Shown in pieces: positions 43,013 to 51,816 of a stretch of DNA of 64,000 nucleotides. How positions within the stretch are numbered: the stretch's first letter is position 1; every line of letters begins with the position of its first letter. Where the stretch lies: the NCBI RefSeq assembly GCF_013342145.1, contig NZ_JABUQZ010000001.1:1612001-1676000 (forward strand), given 5' to 3'. A program made the translations under genes and the position numbers. This stretch comes from Haloterrigena gelatinilytica (lineage in GTDB: Archaea; Halobacteriota; Halobacteria; Halobacteriales; Natrialbaceae). Below the pieces are notes generated by a model. The model made no database searches. It was not told where the DNA came from and worked only from the letters and a program-made list of their open reading frames with translations.

Positions 43013-44344
43013 CTAGTCGGTCGACTCCTCGGCGCGCGGATTCTCGCGAACGATGAGCGACGCGATTCGGGCCCCCTCGACGTCGCTCACCTCGAGGGCG
43101 TAGCCGTCGACCTCGACGTGGTCGCCGACCTCGGGGGCCCGGCCCAGCCGGTCCAGCACGAGCCCGCCGATCGTGCCGAACTCGTCGGACTCGAAGTCGG
43201 CGTCGAGTCGCTCGTTGACGTCCGAAACGGTAACGCCGCCGTCGACGACGTAGGCGCCGTCGTCGCGCCGGTCGATCGAGGGCTCGTCCGCGTCGAACCC
43301 GTCGCGGAGATCGCCGACGACCACCTCGATGACGTCCTCGACGGTGACGATCCCCTCGAAGACGCCCCACTCGTCGATCACCGCGGCCATCTGGGCTCGG
43401 TCGCCCTGGAACTGCTCTAAGAGTTCGGTGACGCGCGTCGTCTCCGGAACGACCGGCATCTCGCGGGTGACCTCGCCGACCGTCACGCTCTCGAGGTCGC
43501 CCTCGGACTCGCCAGCTCGCAGCACGTCCTTGGCGTCGACGAAGCCGACCACCTGATCGTCCCCGTCGGAGTCGAGCACCGGATAGCGAGTGTGTCCCTC
43601 CTCGAGAATCAGCGAGCGAAGGTCCGAGAGCGAGCGGTCGCTGGCGATGGTCACGGCGTCGGGACGGGGTACCATCACCTGCTGAACGGTCGTGTCGTCG
43701 AGTTCGAACACCTGTTCGATCATCTCGACCTCCTCCGCGTCGATCTGGCCCTCGCTCCCGGACCGGCTCAGGACGGTCCGGATCTCCTCCTCGGAGAGCG
43801 TCTCGTCGGTCTCCGAGGCCGGCGGAATCCCGATCAGTCGCGTGAAGGCGTTGGCCGTCCCGTTGAAGACGACGATCCCGGGGACGAAAATGTAATAGAA
43901 GAACTTCATCAGCGGCGAGACCAGCAGGGCGACGCGCTCGGCCTGGGCGATCGAGATCGTCTTCGGCGCGAGTTCGCCGAAGACGACGTGCAAGAACGTG
44001 ATGAAGCTGAATCCGATGGCGAAGGAGACGAGATGGAGCAGGCTCTCGGGCAGGACCGGTGCGAGTACCGGCTCGAGCAAGGCCGCGACGGCCGGTTCGC
44101 CCAGCCACCCCAGCCCCAGCGAGGCGATGGTGATCCCCAACTGAGTAGTCGCGAGGTAGTCGTCTAAGTTGTCGACGGCCTCCTGCAGGAGCGTCGCCCC
44201 GGTCTTCCCCTCCGCGACCGCCCGTTCGACGGCCGAGGAGCGAACGCGGACGTAGGCGAACTCCGCGGCGACGAAGAAGCCGTTCAGCGCGACCAGTACG
44301 AACGCCCCGAACAGCCGCGCGAAGTCGGCGACGAGGTCTACCAT
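43013..44344 (-). CDS. HlyC/CorC (CNNM)-family transporter with CBS pair
   Basis: A 443-residue protein: an N-terminal DUF21 membrane domain with four helices (LVALNGFFVAAEFAYVRVRSS; ATTQLGITIASLGLGWLGEPAV), a CBS pair (RPDAVTIASDRSLSDLRSLILEEGHTRYPV; EMPVVPETTRVTELLEQFQGDRAQMAAVIDEWGVFEGIVTVEDVIE) and a C-terminal CorC_HlyC domain. Family members transport or sense Mg2+/Co2+. The start is set at the conserved MVDLVADFARLFG at 44344. It is convergent with the methylaspartate operon, leaving a 69-nt gap. Confidence 0.92.
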   Translation of the reverse strand: MVDLVADFARLFGAFVLVALNGFFVAAEFAYVRVRSSAVERAVAEGKTGATLLQEAVDNLDDYLATTQLGITIASLGLGWLGEPAVAALLEPVLAPVLPESLLHLVSFAIGFSFITFLHVVFGELAPKTISIAQAERVALLVSPLMKFFYYIFVPGIVVFNGTANAFTRLIGIPPASETDETLSEEEIRTVLSRSGSEGQIDAEEVEMIEQVFELDDTTVQQVMVPRPDAVTIASDRSLSDLRSLILEEGHTRYPVLDSDGDDQVVGFVDAKDVLRAGESEGDLESVTVGEVTREMPVVPETTRVTELLEQFQGDRAQMAAVIDEWGVFEGIVTVEDVIEVVVGDLRDGFDADEPSIDRRDDGAYVVDGGVTVSDVNERLDADFESDEFGTIGGLVLDRLGRAPEVGDHVEVDGYALEVSDVEGARIASLIVRENPRAEESTD

Positions 44345-44600
44345 CGTCGTTCCCTCCCGGCTCGAGGCGGTTCTCGAGACGATTCGCATCCGGAGATCTG
44401 TACCGCGACCGGAACCGGCGCCGAACTCGAGGAGACGGCTGTCCGCGTCTCGCTCTCGTCGGCGGACGATCGCCCGTCGACCGCGTTCGCAGTGACGGCG
44501 TCGCTCATACTCTGGAGTCGTCACGCCGGCCCCATAGTTGCGTGGGTGACAGACGCAACGAGGAGATGCCGTCGGCCGACGGGAGACCCGAGGCCGCCGG

Positions 44601-45692
44601 TCACTCGGCGAGGACCGCGCTCGCGAGGTCGGGAAAGATCCGGTCGGCGAAGTGGACCGCCGCCACCACGACGATCGGACCGAGGAAGAGCCCGTACCAG
44701 CCGAACGCGAGCGTTCCGAGGAAGTACCCGAGGAGGACCAGCCCCATGTGGACGCCGCTGCGTGCCGAGAGCAGCGACCGCGCGAAGAAGTCGGGGATCG
44801 TATCGACGACGGTAAACGAGAGCGCGAAGAACGCGATCGGCTGCCAGAGCGGCGCCGGCGTCGAGAACGCGAGGCCGAAGAGGTACAACCCGTACGGGAC
44901 GTAGACGAGCTTCATGCCGACCGCGGGGATCAGCGTCCCGACGCCGATCAGGACGGCGAGCAACGCCGGCGTTCCGACGACCGGTCCGCTCGACGCGACC
45001 AGGTTCAGTCCGAGGTAGGCGACGGCGGCGACGACGGCCGCCACGCCGACGATCGCGAGGTTGCCGACGAAGACCGTCTCGAGGTCGTCGTCGACCGCCT
45101 CGAGGAACGAGACGATCTCCTCGTCGCCGTCGACGCTCCGGGTGAACCACCGTCGGAGCGTCCCGTCGTCGCGCAGCAGGTAAAAGAGGAACGTGAGCAT
45201 GAGGAAAAACCGCGCGAGTATCGCGAAGACGAGACCCGCGATCGTCGACAGTCGCTCGAGGACGCTCGGAATCCCTCGTCGGAGGATCGAGGCGATCGAC
45301 CGTCCCCCGTCGGCGGCGAGCAGCCGCCGTAATCGGTCGACGTTTCGCTCGCGAACGATCGAGAGGTACGGCTGGAGGAGCGATCGATAGGACTCGAGGC
45401 CGCTCGCGGCGAGGAACTGATCGAGCTCTCGGAGGGCCAGGACCCCGGCGTAGCCGGCGACGGCGACCAGCGGGAGGACGACGGCCGCGATCGTGACGGT
45501 CGCCGTCACGTTCGGATGCTCGAGGCGTCGATCGAGCACGCGGTAGAACGGCCGGGTGGCGTAGTAGAGAAAGATCGCGAAGAGGAGCGTTCCGACGTAG
45601 GCGTAGAGGGCGAAGCCGATCGCGAGGGCGATGACCAGACCGAGGGCGACCCAGACGGCGCGACGGCCGTCCCAGCCGCGGAGCGCGGACAT
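44601..45692 (-). CDS. AI-2E family transporter
   Basis: A 363-residue membrane protein with about eight helices. It starts MSALRGWDGRRAVWVALGLVI and contains FAIFLYYATRPFYRVLDRRL, a long central soluble-helical loop (residues 110-150) and AVLIGVGTLIPAVGMKLVYVPYGLYLFG, the conserved G-x-x-x-P region of the AI-2E/PerM family. The C-terminal motif GLVLLGYFLGTLAFGWYGLFLGPIVV is family-typical. Substrates of archaeal members are unknown; some homologues act in ion or signal export. Confidence 0.9.
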   Translation of the reverse strand: MSALRGWDGRRAVWVALGLVIALAIGFALYAYVGTLLFAIFLYYATRPFYRVLDRRLEHPNVTATVTIAAVVLPLVAVAGYAGVLALRELDQFLAASGLESYRSLLQPYLSIVRERNVDRLRRLLAADGGRSIASILRRGIPSVLERLSTIAGLVFAILARFFLMLTFLFYLLRDDGTLRRWFTRSVDGDEEIVSFLEAVDDDLETVFVGNLAIVGVAAVVAAVAYLGLNLVASSGPVVGTPALLAVLIGVGTLIPAVGMKLVYVPYGLYLFGLAFSTPAPLWQPIAFFALSFTVVDTIPDFFARSLLSARSGVHMGLVLLGYFLGTLAFGWYGLFLGPIVVVAAVHFADRIFPDLASAVLAE

Positions 45693-45803
45693 AGTACGGG
45701 TCCGACGGCGCCGTGCAAAAACGTCCGGCGCGCGACTGCACGGGCTCGGCGCTCGAGCGTCGTCGCGAGCGGGTGTCGGCGCGGCGTCGCCGGGTCCCTC
45801 GCG

Positions 45804-46661
45804 CTACGCGGCGAGCAAGAGGAGCGTGTACGCAGCGGCCCCGACGGCGAAGGCCCAGAACCGGCTGCGGCGCTTCGAGGGGAGCTCCTCCTTGATGACG
45901 TTGAGGACGATCCCGCCGCCGAGGAAGGCCAACAGGAGCGCGAGGGTGAACTCGCTGACGGGCGTTACATAGCCGACGGTGACGCCGAGAAGCACCGCCG
46001 CCGCGAGGAGCCACCGTCCGTACCGGTGGTAGATCTGACCGTGGTGCTCGCGGAGTCCGAAGTCGTTCACGACGAAGTGCAGCGCCATCGCGACGAAGAA
46101 GAACGCCAGGCTCGCGACGCCCGGCTCCTCGCGGTGGACGAGGAGGTATCCCACGAGGACGTTGTAGGCGGCGAACGAGCCCGCGTGCACCCAGAAGACG
46201 CCGTCCGGCGCCCGTTCGGGTTCGGGGTCGCCGCCGTCGGTGCCCGTCCCAGCCGCGTCTCCGCCGTCGGCCTCCGCTCCGATCACGGCGAATCGCTCGA
46301 GGCCGTAGAAGGCGACGAACCCCGCGAGCGTCACGAGATAGATGTGACGGTCGATGGTGGCGAGGACGGTCCCGCTCTCGTCGATCGCCGCCGCGGCGGC
46401 CCCGACCTCGGGCAGGAGGTGGACGAAGACGTACGCGACCGAGACGCCCCCCGCCATCGACAGCCACCGACTGCGCGGAATCGCCTCGAGGAATCGGAGC
46501 CGACCGGCGAAGACGTGAACCAGCGCGAGGCCGACCGCGAACACCGCGGCGAGGGCGTCGACGAGGCCGAACGCGGTACTCGAGATCGAGCGAGCGACGA
46601 TCGGCGGTCCGCCGACGCCGATCACCGACGGTGGGACCGCGGTCGCGAACCACAGTTCCAT
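45804..46661 (-). CDS. Polytopic membrane protein, distantly ZIP-like
   Basis: A 285-residue protein with about eight hydrophobic helices and a Gly/Asp-rich cytoplasmic loop at residues 134-156. Features are AYVFVHLLPEVGAA, HFVVNDFGLREHH and AFLGGGIVLNVIKEELP. The His residues within helices and the G-G-G-I-V-x-N-V-I-K-E-E-L-P ending recall ZIP-type metal transporters, but the typical H-N-x-P-E-G metal site is missing. It could be a metal transporter or a permease of unknown class. The start at 46661 precedes helix 1. Confidence 0.78.
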   Translation of the reverse strand: MELWFATAVPPSVIGVGGPPIVARSISSTAFGLVDALAAVFAVGLALVHVFAGRLRFLEAIPRSRWLSMAGGVSVAYVFVHLLPEVGAAAAAIDESGTVLATIDRHIYLVTLAGFVAFYGLERFAVIGAEADGGDAAGTGTDGGDPEPERAPDGVFWVHAGSFAAYNVLVGYLLVHREEPGVASLAFFFVAMALHFVVNDFGLREHHGQIYHRYGRWLLAAAVLLGVTVGYVTPVSEFTLALLLAFLGGGIVLNVIKEELPSKRRSRFWAFAVGAAAYTLLLLAA

Positions 46662-46862
46662 ACGGACCGTTCGGTCGGGACCGCCTTCGGTTCGCTGCAA
46701 GCGAATCGCTCGAGCGGCGAAGCGAGCGTTTTTCGCCGCTCGAACGGTCACGCGTGCCGACAGACACTCCGACCGGCGCCCATCTTCCTTCCATCAGGTT
46801 CCAGCGGGTTCGGAACGCTAGCCGGCCGCGCTCGGAGACCAGTCGGAGTCAGCGGTCGACGC

Positions 46863-47927
46863 TCAGTCGTCGCTCCCCGACGGCCACTCGCGACCGCTCG
46901 CCTCGATGACGGCGCGCAGCTGCCGGCGGCGCTCGTCGAGGTCAGCGAGCGCGTCGGCGAACTCCGCGTCGGAGACCGTGGGAACGCCCGCCTCGCGGAG
47001 GTGATCGAGATCCGGTGCCGGGGGCACCTGGTCGGCCGGCTCGATCGTGTCGGTGTATGCGTTGAGGTAGCTCTCGGCGTTCGAGCGCGCACTCGCGATG
47101 AGCGCGTCGTTCGGTCGGTGTTCCTCGGGGACCCCGAACCGCAGGAGCGTCAGCGCCTCGTCGAAGACGACGACCGCTCTGGCCGAGGAGTCGAGCAGTT
47201 CGTCGCTGTGGTAGTAGTGGAGGATCGGATGGATCTTGTGTTGGGCCCCGAGGTCACTGAGCTCGGCCGAGAGTGTATCGAGGAGGTGGTCGAACTGGTC
47301 GAAGTCCTCGCCGTTCCAGCCGGTCGTGACGAACGTCTCGCCCCGTTTACCGATCCCCAGGACGCTGTTCGCGTACGATCGACGGCCGGTGACGCCGTCG
47401 AGCACTGAGATCACGTACGACACGCCCAGCGTGACGAACAACATCCCGCTGGCCGTCGTCAGAGCGGCGGCGACTTGCCACAGGCTGGTGCCGGGGTAGA
47501 AGTCCCCGTTCCCCATCGTGAACATGGTCTGCGCGACGAAGTAGAACCGCCCGATCCACGTGACGGGCCCTGTCGGGCGGGAGTGAACGAGAGCGTCCTC
47601 GCTGCCGGCGAAGACGAGCGTCCAGCCGAGCCAGATGAGTCCGACCCACACGAAGAGGTTCAACGCGAGGATGAGCGGCCCGCCGATCGAAAGTCCCTGG
47701 TCGCGCTCGTCGCCGAGAGTGCGGAGCCGGTGCCACGCGCTGACCATCAACCGCGACGAGAGCGGTCCCGCACCCTTGTCGTCCCAGAGTATCGTCCAGA
47801 ACAGGTCGACGATCGCGACGGAGAGACAGCCGATTCCGACCACGAGAGACAGGAGCCGTACCGGCCCGGTCGATGAGAGGCTCTCGACGGCACCGGGAGT
47901 GACGCTGAGAAAGCCGAAACTGACCAT
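46863..47927 (-). CDS. Two-TM potassium-channel-like protein with GNG selectivity filter
   Basis: A 354-residue protein. Four hydrophobic helices (residues 22-45, 83-107, 130-140 region, 150-175) surround an ion-channel P-loop, QTMFTMGNGDFYPGT (residues 133-147). The filter is TMGNGD where potassium channels have TVGYGD. A 190-residue cytoplasmic C-terminus contains KRGETFVTTGWNGEDFDQFDHLL and a His-rich AQHKIHPILHYYHSDELLD region. It resembles haloarchaeal proteins annotated as potassium channels. The Tyr-to-Asn filter change makes potassium selectivity doubtful. The ATG at 47927 opens the first membrane domain. Confidence 0.85.
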   Translation of the reverse strand: MVSFGFLSVTPGAVESLSSTGPVRLLSLVVGIGCLSVAIVDLFWTILWDDKGAGPLSSRLMVSAWHRLRTLGDERDQGLSIGGPLILALNLFVWVGLIWLGWTLVFAGSEDALVHSRPTGPVTWIGRFYFVAQTMFTMGNGDFYPGTSLWQVAAALTTASGMLFVTLGVSYVISVLDGVTGRRSYANSVLGIGKRGETFVTTGWNGEDFDQFDHLLDTLSAELSDLGAQHKIHPILHYYHSDELLDSSARAVVVFDEALTLLRFGVPEEHRPNDALIASARSNAESYLNAYTDTIEPADQVPPAPDLDHLREAGVPTVSDAEFADALADLDERRRQLRAVIEASGREWPSGSDD

Positions 47928-48115
47928 CTCGATGCACGTACGAGAGTGTCTCGGAAAACGCTGAGGTATGGAAACCGAAACGCGGCCCGAAGGCGTCTGG
48001 AACGCGGATCGGCGGCTTCCATCGTCACGACGTCCAGACGGACTCGGTATTTGAGAGATCTCCGAAAGCGCAGGCACATCCTATTTCACTTGTCAAGTAG
48101 GACGATTGTCAGCCC

Positions 48116-48904
48116 ATGTCCGTCGCTCCCGATCCCCCCGAAATCTTCGACCGGGCGGCCGAAGAGGGGGAACGGCGCCTCGATCAGTCGTGGCTCGAGC
48201 TGATTTCGACCGGGTTCATCGCCGGATTCACGATCGTCTTCGGCCTCGCGGCGCTCGGCATCGTCCACGCGGTCCTCGAACCGCGCATCGGTGACGCCGC
48301 CAAACTCCCGGGATCGCTCGCGTTCGGACTCGGCCTCGTGATGCTGGTCGTCGGCCGATCGGAACTGTTCAACGAGAACTTCTTCGACCCCGTCGCGACG
48401 GCGATCGAGCGGGACGACTCGTGGCTGATCGGACCGCTGCTCCGCCTGTGGTCCGTCACGTTCGCTTTAAACCTCGTCGGCGGTGCCCTCATGGTGCTCG
48501 TGCTGTCGGTTCCCGGCGCGCTTCCCTCGGGAACGGGCGAGGCGCTGGTGACGGTCGCCACGGAGATCGTTCACCGGGAGCCGATGGGAGTGTTCGCGGA
48601 CTCCATCGCGGGGGGTGCGCTCGTGGCGTTGCTCTCCCACCTGCTCGAGGCCGTCGACGGCGTCGGCGGTCGGATCGCTATGGCGTACGTCGTCGGCGTC
48701 CTGTTGGCGCTCGGCCCCTTCGATCACGTCATCGTCACCGTTCTCCACGTCTTCTTCGGGATGGCGTTCGGTGCCGACATCGGCGTCGGTGCGCTGGGGA
48801 CGACGACCGCCGTCGTGACGGCCGGAAACGTCGTCGGCGGACTCGGCCTGGTCACGTTCAGTCACATCGCGCAAGTCGAGGGGTCTCCCTCATCCGACGG
48901 CTGA
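48116..48904 (+). CDS. Formate/nitrite transporter (FNT) family channel
   Basis: A 262-residue FNT-fold membrane channel with six helices. Signatures are ISTGFIAGFTIVFGLAALG, LGLVMLVVGRSELFNENFF (the N-E-N-F motif after helix 2), ALLSHLLEAVDGVGG and FDHVIVTVLHVFFGMAFGAD, holding the central-His gate region. Members transport formate, nitrite or hydrosulfide; which is not clear here. A CTATTTCACT TATA-like box sits about 30 nt before the ATG. A short ACTTG-T-CAAGT palindrome (48088-48098) overlaps the expected transcription start. Confidence 0.9.
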   Translation: MSVAPDPPEIFDRAAEEGERRLDQSWLELISTGFIAGFTIVFGLAALGIVHAVLEPRIGDAAKLPGSLAFGLGLVMLVVGRSELFNENFFDPVATAIERDDSWLIGPLLRLWSVTFALNLVGGALMVLVLSVPGALPSGTGEALVTVATEIVHREPMGVFADSIAGGALVALLSHLLEAVDGVGGRIAMAYVVGVLLALGPFDHVIVTVLHVFFGMAFGADIGVGALGTTTAVVTAGNVVGGLGLVTFSHIAQVEGSPSSDG

Positions 48905-49079
48905 CCGCTCGGCTCCGAACGCCCGTTTCGGCGTCCCTCTCCGAAGCGGTTAGAAACTTGCCGTAGAGGGGCGCTCGCCGCGCTGGCCGCCATCGTCGGT
49001 CGCCGCCTCGAGTCGAGCGACGCCGACTGAAGCGGATGCCGGCCGAGGGTACTTGGCAACGCACCGCTTCGATCCGGTG

Positions 49080-50003
49080 ATGACCGGTGGATCAGCAGGC
49101 CCCACGGCGGCGCCGGCCGCGAACTCGCGACTCGTCCTCAATCCCACGAGCGGCGAGGCCGACCATACCGAGCGAGTTCGACGACTCGCCGCCGAGCACG
49201 GCTTTTCGGTCGTCGAGACCGAGCGGGGTGGCCACGCATCCGAACTCGCGGCTGCAGCGGCGGCCGACGACGTCGATATCCTCGCGGCCTGCGGCGGCGA
49301 TGGAACGATTCACGAGGTCATCCAGGGGCTCGTCGCGGCCAACGCGCTCGAGGACGTGACCCTCGCGGTGATTCCGGCGGGAACGGCCAACATCTACGCG
49401 TCGGGGCTCGGAATCGAAAGCGTCGACGACGGCTTCGCGGCCGCGCGACGAGGGGCCACGAGAGGACTGGATCTCGGCGTCGCTGACGGGGAGCCGTTCG
49501 TGCTCTCGGCCATCGCGGGGTTGCCGGCGTCAGCGAGCACGAGCGCCTCCGACGGGCTCAAAGAGCGGATCGGCACGCTCGCGTTCGTGATCGAGGGCGT
49601 CCGGACCGCGCGGCAGTTCGACGGCCTCGAGGTCGCGGTCGACGTCGTCGCCGACGGCGAGGAGCGCGTCTGGGAGGCGCTCTGTCTGCTCGTCGGCGCC
49701 CTTCGAGGGTTCACCGGCCCGAACGAGCCGTCGAACGCCGAAACCGGACGGCTCGAGGTGACGGTCGTCGACCGGCTGCCGCCGACGGGCGCGATCGCCG
49801 AAGCCGTCGAACGGCGGTTCTTCGATCGAGAGACGCCCCACGCCACGACGATCGAGGCGTCCGAACTCGAGATCGTTTCCCTCGAAGACGAGCCGGTGCG
49901 GTTCAGCCTCGACGGGGAGCCCCGGGAGTACGACCGCGTCGAGATCGGCGTTCGACCGGGGGCGCTCCGCGTGTGCGTGGGCGAGGCGTACGCCTCGAGA
50001 TAG
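49080..50003 (+). CDS. Diacylglycerol/lipid kinase family protein (YegS/DgkB-like)
   Basis: A 307-residue lipid kinase fold. It opens SRLVLNPTSGEADHTERVRRL and has the nucleotide-binding motif AACGGDGTIHEVIQG (GGDGT), VTLAVIPAGTANIYASGLGI (P-x-G-T-x-N) and a beta-rich C-terminal domain with RGLDLGVADGEPFVLSAIAGL. The ATG at 49080 is used; an in-frame TTG at 49053 is unlikely. It probably phosphorylates a haloarchaeal membrane lipid precursor; the substrate is unproven. Confidence 0.9.
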   Translation: MTGGSAGPTAAPAANSRLVLNPTSGEADHTERVRRLAAEHGFSVVETERGGHASELAAAAAADDVDILAACGGDGTIHEVIQGLVAANALEDVTLAVIPAGTANIYASGLGIESVDDGFAAARRGATRGLDLGVADGEPFVLSAIAGLPASASTSASDGLKERIGTLAFVIEGVRTARQFDGLEVAVDVVADGEERVWEALCLLVGALRGFTGPNEPSNAETGRLEVTVVDRLPPTGAIAEAVERRFFDRETPHATTIEASELEIVSLEDEPVRFSLDGEPREYDRVEIGVRPGALRVCVGEAYASR

Positions 50004-50018
50004 CGATCGATCCGGGCT

Positions 50019-50354
50019 TCACGTCCCCCACTGGCTCCACGCGAACGCCGCGACCAGTAGCGCCCCGAGCGCGACGAACAGGATCGCGTTGCCGAACGGA
50101 CCGGGCACCTCGAGGAGTCCCGACATCTGCATGAGTCCGAATCCGAGCAGGATCACGCCCAGAATAGAGAAGACTCCGATCGCCACCATCTCCTTGGCCA
50201 TCCAGTAGGTCTCCTGGGCCTCCTGCTGCTGGCTTAGCGTCGGCTCGTCGATCGCGTCCTCGTCGGGCTCGTTCCCGAGGAGTCTGGCGTCCTCGTCGAT
50301 TTTCTCCTGGTCGGTTCCGGGAGTGTCCGGCCCGGAATCGTCGGCGTCTCCCAT
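50019..50354 (-). CDS. Small membrane protein with acidic N-terminus (111 aa)
   Basis: A 111-residue protein: acidic disordered residues 1-45 (MGDADDSGPDTPGTDQ), then two hydrophobic helices, AIGVFSILGVILLGFGLM and GNAILFVALGALLVAAFAW. I recognise it only as a conserved-looking haloarchaeal two-TM protein of unknown role. The ATG at 50354 is chosen; the upstream extension runs through tRNA-like sequence and is not coding. Confidence 0.75.
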   Translation of the reverse strand: MGDADDSGPDTPGTDQEKIDEDARLLGNEPDEDAIDEPTLSQQQEAQETYWMAKEMVAIGVFSILGVILLGFGLMQMSGLLEVPGPFGNAILFVALGALLVAAFAWSQWGT

Positions 50355-50439
50355 GAGGGACGTTCGCAGCAGCCGCGGGTTTGTGTTCCACCTGCCAATA
50401 CAGGCGCCGCTGCCGGTTCGTCGCTCGCGACGGTGCTCG

Positions 50440-50520
50440 CGGCAAAATACGGCGGGATGGGATCGAACCACGGTCGTTCCGTTCACTTCGTTCGCGTCAC
50501 TCCCTGATTCGAATCCCACC
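50440..50520. repeat. tRNA-derived partial duplication (possible old attachment site)
   Basis: CGGCGGGATGGGATCGAACC (50451-50470) resembles the tRNA-Ser 3' end at 50559-50579, and GATTCGAATCCCACCG (50503-50518) reads as a T-arm/acceptor-like segment on the other strand. Both lie on the 3'-side of the tRNA-Ser gene, where integrases leave duplicated ends. Confidence 0.45.
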
Positions 50521-50559
50521 GTGTCGCCTTCTCGCTCGTCGTATAGTGCTCGCGAGAAA

Positions 50560-50643
50560 CGGTGGGGATGGGATTTGAACCCATGAGGCTATACAGCCAC
50601 CTGCTCTCAAGGCAGGCGCGTTGGGCCGCTTCGCTACCCCACC
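50560..50643 (-). tRNA. tRNA-Ser (anticodon TGA)
   Basis: An 84-nt class II tRNA on the complement strand: acceptor GGTGGGG/CCCCACC, discriminator G, anticodon stem CCTGC/GCAGG with loop CTTGAGA (anticodon TGA, reading UCA), a long variable arm with a GGCT/AGCC stem, and T arm ATGGG-TTCAAAT-CCCAT. No encoded CCA. An ACTTTTTGAAC element about 30 nt upstream may be its promoter. Confidence 0.95.
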
Positions 50644-50683
50644 TCACCGCTACCTTCTCCGTACGTTCAAAAAGTACTGTCGG

Positions 50684-51457
50684 TTACGATCGCTCGAGCG
50701 AGCCGTCGTCCCCGACCGCGAGTCCCAGTTCGTCGACGACGGCGGCCGTCGCCTCGCTGCCCGGCTGGTCCGCGAGGCGCCGCGCCTCGAGCAGCGCGAG
50801 CGTCGAGCGCAGTCCCGCGGGCGTGTCGACGGTCGGGAGCATCGGAGCGAACCCGACCCCGAAATCCGCGTCGGTCGCTCGAGCCGCCAGCGTGGTCACC
50901 TCCGGCGTCGCGTATGCGCCGGCGAAGTCGATCGCCTCCCGGAAGCCGGCGAGGTAGGTCCGCCCCTCGGCGGACGGTCCGAGGACGACCTCGTGGCGCC
51001 GGACCGACATCGCCGCGCCGTCGATCTCGGTGCGCCGAACCAGCGGCACCGTGGGTTCGAGAACGCCGACGCTGTCGGCGCCTTCGCGCTCGAGAAGGTG
51101 TGTGACGGTGTTGCCGATCCGCGCGGCGCGACTCGAGCCGACCTGGCGTTCGAATCGGACGCCCGCGTCGCGGTCGCCGTCGCCGGCGATGGCGTCCTCC
51201 CCGAGCGCGTCGATGACGAGCGCGCGGACCTCGGCTTCGGGGTCGGCATCGCTGTCGGTGAACTCGTCGGGCAGCGTCTCCGCGTCGCGGTAGTTGACCA
51301 GCAGGTCGCCACCGCTCTGGGCGACGGCCCAGCAGACGTCGGCGACGGCGGCCTCGTAGAGCGCGACGGCGTCGGCGGCCGACAGCGGCGTTTCGTCGAC
51401 GAGCGACGACAGGACGAGCCCCTCTCGCGGCGGATCGACCGGAACGACGACGATCAT
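50684..51457 (-). CDS. Conserved haloarchaeal protein, possible nucleotidyl/glycosyl-transferase fold (257 aa)
   Basis: A 257-residue soluble protein that begins MIVVVPVDPPREGLVLSSLVDETPLSAADAVALYEAAVADV. This opening, followed by LLVNYRDAETLPDEF, VRFERQVGSSRAARIGNTVTHLL and SVGVLEPTVPLVRRTEID, is reminiscent of MobA/CofC-type GT-A-fold transferases, but the D-x-D metal motif is not clear. I cannot name the reaction. It is monocistronic, downstream of nothing obvious and next to tRNA-Ser. Confidence 0.8.
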   Translation of the reverse strand: MIVVVPVDPPREGLVLSSLVDETPLSAADAVALYEAAVADVCWAVAQSGGDLLVNYRDAETLPDEFTDSDADPEAEVRALVIDALGEDAIAGDGDRDAGVRFERQVGSSRAARIGNTVTHLLEREGADSVGVLEPTVPLVRRTEIDGAAMSVRRHEVVLGPSAEGRTYLAGFREAIDFAGAYATPEVTTLAARATDADFGVGFAPMLPTVDTPAGLRSTLALLEARRLADQPGSEATAAVVDELGLAVGDDGSLERS

Positions 51458-51567
51458 ACACGCTTCTCCGCGGACGCGACCCTTGAACGCGGCGCTTTCG
51501 CCAGCGCGACCCCGCCGCTCGCGCCGCCGGCGGACGAATTATGGTGGTGGACCGACAGCACTCGGCT

Positions 51568-51804
51568 ATGGAAGCGCAAACGCTCCCGCGGTCGATTCCC
51601 GGATCGGTCGGTCTGCTCGGCGTCCTAACGGTCGTCCTGCTGGCGGCGCTCGGCGTCTGGAGCTTCGCCGACAACAACCTGCTCGGCTCCGGCGACTACC
51701 TCGCGCCGCTTCTCGGCGCGCTCGCGGTCGTCGTCGTCGCGGTCGGCACGCTGGCCGCTCTCGGCGCGCGCTCCCGCGAGTGGCTCGCCAACCCGTACTG
51801 GTAA
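51568..51804 (+). CDS. Small two-TM membrane protein (78 aa)
   Basis: A 78-residue protein with two hydrophobic helices (GLLGVLTVVLLAALGVWSF and LAPLLGALAVVVVAVGTLAAL), short charged termini, and an ending of REWLANPYW. A typical haloarchaeal small membrane protein; no function known. The ATG at 51568 is preferred over 51541. It is convergent with the UDG gene (12-nt gap). Confidence 0.78.
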   Translation: MEAQTLPRSIPGSVGLLGVLTVVLLAALGVWSFADNNLLGSGDYLAPLLGALAVVVVAVGTLAALGARSREWLANPYW

Positions 51805-51816
51805 CGAGCCGCTCGT

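Noticed and set aside
44521-46794. A 757-codon open frame on the minus strand crossing the AI-2E and ZIP-like genes
   Set aside because: Extremely Arg-rich, no hydrophobic or domain pattern, and it overlaps two well-supported membrane-protein genes in other frames.
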